23,538 nt of DNA from Brevundimonas sp. UBA4609 (GTDB lineage Bacteria; Pseudomonadota; Alphaproteobacteria; Caulobacterales; Caulobacteraceae): the NCBI GenBank assembly GCA_002386585.1, contig DGIZ01000193.1, forward strand, positions 1-23,538, in the 5' to 3' direction. Of this stretch, positions 20,675 through 23,538 are shown piece after piece; the stretch's first letter is position 1, and every line of letters starts with the position of its first letter. The notes beneath the pieces are model-generated. The model was not told the origin of the DNA, searched no databases, and saw only the letters and a program-made list of their open reading frames with translations. The position numbers and the translations under genes were made by a program.

Positions 20675-22744
20675 ATGTCTCTCAAGACCGCTGCGGCGCC
20701 GTGCGCCCTGCTGATCGGCGCCTGCCTGGCGCCCGCCCTTGCTCACGCCGACGCCCTGCCGGGTGCTGACAGCCCCACCGTCGTCGACAGCATCATCGTC
20801 ACCGGTCGTCGCAACGCCGAAGACCCGACCGTCGTGGCCGAGGCCCGCGACCGTCTCAGCCGCACCCCCGGCGCCGTCGCCGTGGTGTCAGCCGAAAGCT
20901 ATTCCGACCGCTTCGTCCAGGGCTTTTCCGACACCCTGCGCAACGTCCCCGGCGTGCTGGCGCAGAAGCGGTTCGGCGAGGAAAGCCGCCTGTCGATCCG
21001 CGGCTCAGGCATCGCCCAGGGCTTCCACCAGCGCGGCGTCCTGTTCGCCCAGGACGGCGTGCCCTTCGCCGACGCTGACGGCTTTTCCGACTTCCAGAGC
21101 GTGGATTCCCTCAGCGCCCGCTATGTCGAGGTGTGGAAGGGCGCCAATACCCTGCGCTTCGGCGGGGCCCAGTTGGGCGGCGCCATCAACCTCGTCACCC
21201 CGACCGGCCGCACGGCCCGCCAGCGCGCCCTGATGCAGGTCGAGGGCGGCAGCTACGGCTTCGTGCGTGCACACGGCGCCGTCGCCGAGACCTATGGCGA
21301 CTGGGATGTCTATGCCGCCGCCACGGCCATGCAGGGCGACGGCTGGCGCGACCACAGCAAACAGTCGCAAGGCCGCCTGACCGTCAATGCGGGCCGTTCC
21401 TTCGGCGAGGACCGCGAGGTGCGCCTGATCGCCCAGGCCGCCGACATCAAACAGGACATGCCCGGCTCGCTGACGCTGGAAGAAGCGCTGACCACGCCGC
21501 GCAAGGCCGCCAGCAGCGCCCTGTCCGGCGATCAGGCCCGCGATCTGACGGTCAAGCGGCTGACGCTGCAGACCCGCTGGCGCTTCAATGAATCCACCCT
21601 GTTCGAGGGCGCCGTCTGGGGCTGGGAGAAATCGCTTTATCACCCGATCTTCCAGGTGATGGATCAGGACAGCGCCACGCGCGGCGCCTTCGCCCGCATC
21701 GACTGGACCGGCCAGATCGGCGGCCTGCGCGCCGACGCCTTCTACGGCTTCTCGTGGCGAGAGGGAAAGGTCGAGGCCCTGCGCTATGTGAACCTGGCGG
21801 GTCAGCGCGGCGCCAAGACCGCCGATGCGCGTCAGGACGCCTCCGGTCTGGACGTCTTCGCCGAGGGGCGGCTGTTCGTCACCGAACAACTGGCTCTGGT
21901 CGCGGGCGGCTCATGGGGGCGCGCCACGCGCGACTATCTGGACCGCATGACCCCGGCCAATAACGCCAGCCGAGACTATGAGTGGTTCTCGCCGCGCATG
22001 GGCCTGTTGTGGGAAGCCGAGAACGGCGCCCAGGTCTTCGCCAACCTGACCCGCTCGGTCGAGCCGCCGACCTATGGCGCCCTGGTGCAGGCGCCGCTGA
22101 CCGGCTTCACCCCGGTCGAGGTTCAGGACGCCTGGACCGGCGAGATCGGCACGCGCGGCCGTCATGGGGCGCTGGCCTGGGATCTAGTCGCCTATCGCAG
22201 CCGGATCGAAGGCGAGATGTTGAACTTCATCACCAGCCCCGACATCCCCGCCGCCACCTTCAACGCCAAAAAGACCATCCACCAGGGGATCGAGGCCGGG
22301 CTGGACTGGACCCTGCCGGTCGACCTGGCGGACGGATCGCTGATGCTGCGTCAGGTCTATAACTGGAGCGACTTCCGCTTCGACGGCGACGCGCGCTGGG
22401 GCGACAACCGCCTGCCGGTCGTGCCCGAGCACCAGTACCGGGCCGAACTGACCTGGCGCCACCCGACGGGCGTCTTCGTCACCCCGTCGGTCGAGTGGCG
22501 GATGTCCAGTCCCTACGTCGACTACGCCAACACCACGAAGGCGCCGGACTACGCCGTGCTGGGGCTGACGGGCGGTTTCAACATAAACGCCAGAACCTCG
22601 GTCTACATCGACGCGCGCAACCTGACCGACAAACGCTACATTGGCGAGTTTTCGGCCGTGACCGACGCCAGCAAGACGCAAACCGGCGTCTTCTTCCCCG
22701 GCGAGGGCCGTTCGGTCTCCGTCGGCCTGCGGCTGGCCTACTGA
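20675..22744 (+). CDS. TonB-dependent outer membrane receptor (FecA-like)
   Basis: A 689-residue outer membrane receptor that imports a ligand using energy from TonB-ExbB-ExbD. A signal peptide (about 1-25, ending AHA) is followed by a TonB-box region VVDSIIVTGRR (36-46). The plug shows RTPGAVAVVSAESY, DTLRNVPGVLAQKRFG and SIRGSGIAQGFHQRGV, with GGAQLGGAINLVTPTGRTA near its end. The remainder is a beta-barrel ending with VSVGLRLAY, whose terminal tyrosine fits insertion by BAM. Length fits a siderophore- or citrate-type receptor. With DUF2946 upstream and PepSY overlapping downstream, iron, copper or a siderophore is the likely cargo, but sequence alone cannot decide. The ATG 20675 follows CAGGA. 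No Fur box is visible upstream. Confidence 0.92.
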   Translation: MSLKTAAAPCALLIGACLAPALAHADALPGADSPTVVDSIIVTGRRNAEDPTVVAEARDRLSRTPGAVAVVSAESYSDRFVQGFSDTLRNVPGVLAQKRFGEESRLSIRGSGIAQGFHQRGVLFAQDGVPFADADGFSDFQSVDSLSARYVEVWKGANTLRFGGAQLGGAINLVTPTGRTARQRALMQVEGGSYGFVRAHGAVAETYGDWDVYAAATAMQGDGWRDHSKQSQGRLTVNAGRSFGEDREVRLIAQAADIKQDMPGSLTLEEALTTPRKAASSALSGDQARDLTVKRLTLQTRWRFNESTLFEGAVWGWEKSLYHPIFQVMDQDSATRGAFARIDWTGQIGGLRADAFYGFSWREGKVEALRYVNLAGQRGAKTADARQDASGLDVFAEGRLFVTEQLALVAGGSWGRATRDYLDRMTPANNASRDYEWFSPRMGLLWEAENGAQVFANLTRSVEPPTYGALVQAPLTGFTPVEVQDAWTGEIGTRGRHGALAWDLVAYRSRIEGEMLNFITSPDIPAATFNAKKTIHQGIEAGLDWTLPVDLADGSLMLRQVYNWSDFRFDGDARWGDNRLPVVPEHQYRAELTWRHPTGVFVTPSVEWRMSSPYVDYANTTKAPDYAVLGLTGGFNINARTSVYIDARNLTDKRYIGEFSAVTDASKTQTGVFFPGEGRSVSVGLRLAY

Positions 22745-23538
22745 TGACCGTCTCTCTCAAGACCAAGGCGCCGGACGTGATGTCCGGCGCCTATCGGGCC
22801 GTCTGGCGCTGGCACTTCTACGCCGGGGTGCTGGTCATGCCGTTCCTGATGCTGCTGACGCTGACGGGCGGCCTCTATCTGTTCAAGGATGAGATCGACC
22901 ACGCCGTCTATCGCTCCATGATCGAGGTTCCGGCCAGCGCCCAGCAGGCCGACCCCGATCAGTGGCTGGCCGCCGCCGCCCGCGCAGGCGAAGGCCGGGC
23001 GGCGAACGTGCTGGTCCCTGACCGCGCCGATCAGGCCGTGCGCGTCCGCGTCGACCAAGCTGACGGCGCCCAGCGCACCGTCTTCGTCGATCCACACACG
23101 GCCAAGGTCACCGGCGTAACCGCCTATGGCGGCGTGACCGAGACGATCAAGAAGCTGCACTCCCTCAGCCTGTTCGGCGGGCCGATCGGCACGGCGCTGA
23201 ACATTCTGGTCGAGATCGTCGCGGGCTGGGCCATCATCCTGTGCGCCACCGGCCTCTATCTATGGTGGCCGCGCCGTCGCACCGGCGCCGTGCTGAGACC
23301 GCGTGAGACGGACGCCGCACGCCGCCCCTTCTGGCGCGACGTTCACGCCCTGACCGGCTTCTATGTCGGCGGGGTGATCATCTTCCTCGCCGTCACCGGG
23401 ATGCCGTGGTCGGCCGTCTGGGGCGATCAGTTCATGGGCGTCATGCGCGGCACGGGTCTGGGCCGTCCGCCCGCGCCCGCCGCCGCCAGCCCCTGGAGCC
23501 ACGCCAAGCCTCACGACGCCCCGGCGGGCGTGGGCTGG
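22744..23538 (+). CDS. PepSY-associated membrane protein, 3' end cut by window edge
   Basis: The frame runs 265 codons from ATG 22744 to the window edge. The ATG shares one base with the receptor stop (TGATG), so the two are translationally coupled. Visible segments: TM1 about 26-47 (FYAGVLVMPFLMLLTLTGGL), a periplasmic PepSY part (about 48-145, with TVFVDPHTAKVTGV), TM2 about 152-180 ending GLYLWWPRR, and TM3 about 206-228 (LTGFYVGGVIIFLAVTGMPW). PepSY-TM proteins paired with TonB receptors in Proteobacteria are thought to aid uptake or reduction of metal-siderophore ligands, with histidines such as those in WRWHFYAG, KKLHSLSLFG and WRDVHALTG possibly carrying haem. That role is inferred from family and context. 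Confidence 0.9.
   Translation, partial: MTVSLKTKAPDVMSGAYRAVWRWHFYAGVLVMPFLMLLTLTGGLYLFKDEIDHAVYRSMIEVPASAQQADPDQWLAAAARAGEGRAANVLVPDRADQAVRVRVDQADGAQRTVFVDPHTAKVTGVTAYGGVTETIKKLHSLSLFGGPIGTALNILVEIVAGWAIILCATGLYLWWPRRRTGAVLRPRETDAARRPFWRDVHALTGFYVGGVIIFLAVTGMPWSAVWGDQFMGVMRGTGLGRPPAPAAASPWSHAKPHDAPAGVGW

Noticed and set aside
1..23538. Defence systems, CRISPR arrays, toxin-antitoxin pairs, integrases or insertion sequences
   Set aside because: No such motif, repeat array or gene pair was seen in either strand; base composition looks even throughout.

Overview
The window reads as ordinary chromosome from a very GC-rich alphaproteobacterium, most likely Caulobacterales and probably Brevundimonas or a close relative. 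The grounds are alphaproteobacterial gene sets (DUF1285–NUDIX–cca, rplY–pth, bamD next to recN), a Caulobacter-type promoter (TTCACGG-N14-GCTAGAAC), frequent GTG/TTG starts, and a TonB receptor with a PepSY partner. The genus is inferred from protein character, not from a marker gene. I see no rRNA, tRNA, CRISPR array, transposase or integrase.

Layout. Positions 1-818: the 5' part of a leftward DUF2793 (phage/GTA tail-type) gene, with a hairpin over its ribosome binding site. 1044-1991: a membrane-anchored endonuclease/exonuclease/phosphatase protein, whose end overlaps the opposing cca gene. 1972-4414: a tight leftward operon DUF1285 – NUDIX (CoA pyrophosphatase type) – cca. 4463-6900: leftward GNAT acetyltransferase, crotonase-fold enoyl-CoA hydratase/isomerase and metallo-beta-lactamase-fold hydrolase; the last two overlap by 4 bp. 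6996-7925: a secreted protein of three tandem four-cysteine repeats, closed by a strong terminator. 8034-10360: xthA, a small one-pass membrane protein, and an RNase H-like conserved protein with its own promoter. 10365-10535: a large inverted repeat. 10542-13207: leftward bamD then recN, recN with a candidate LexA box. 13419-17028: rightward prs, a poly-proline lipoprotein, rplY and pth. 17054-20081: two tandem, paralogous, exported DUF4139 proteins, leftward. 20213-23538: rightward DUF2946 protein, TonB-dependent receptor and PepSY membrane protein (cut by the window edge), a likely metal-uptake unit.

Genes that plausibly work together: cca, prs, pth and rplY serve nucleotide, tRNA and ribosome housekeeping. 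xthA and recN serve DNA repair. bamD, the lipoprotein, the DUF4139 pair and the TonB unit concern the envelope. The crotonase and MBL proteins may share an acyl-CoA or thioester substrate.

No gene-free stretch exceeds 300 bases. The longest are 819-1043 (hairpin, weak promoter candidate), 13208-13418 (divergent bamD/prs region, no clear operator), 10361-10541 (the inverted repeat) and 15529-15678 (hairpins before rplY).

I found no convincing wholly new system. The best leads are the three-repeat cysteine protein, the TonB-box-like insert in one DUF4139 paralog, the long inverted repeat, the candidate LexA site at recN, and the hairpin masking the DUF2793 ribosome binding site.
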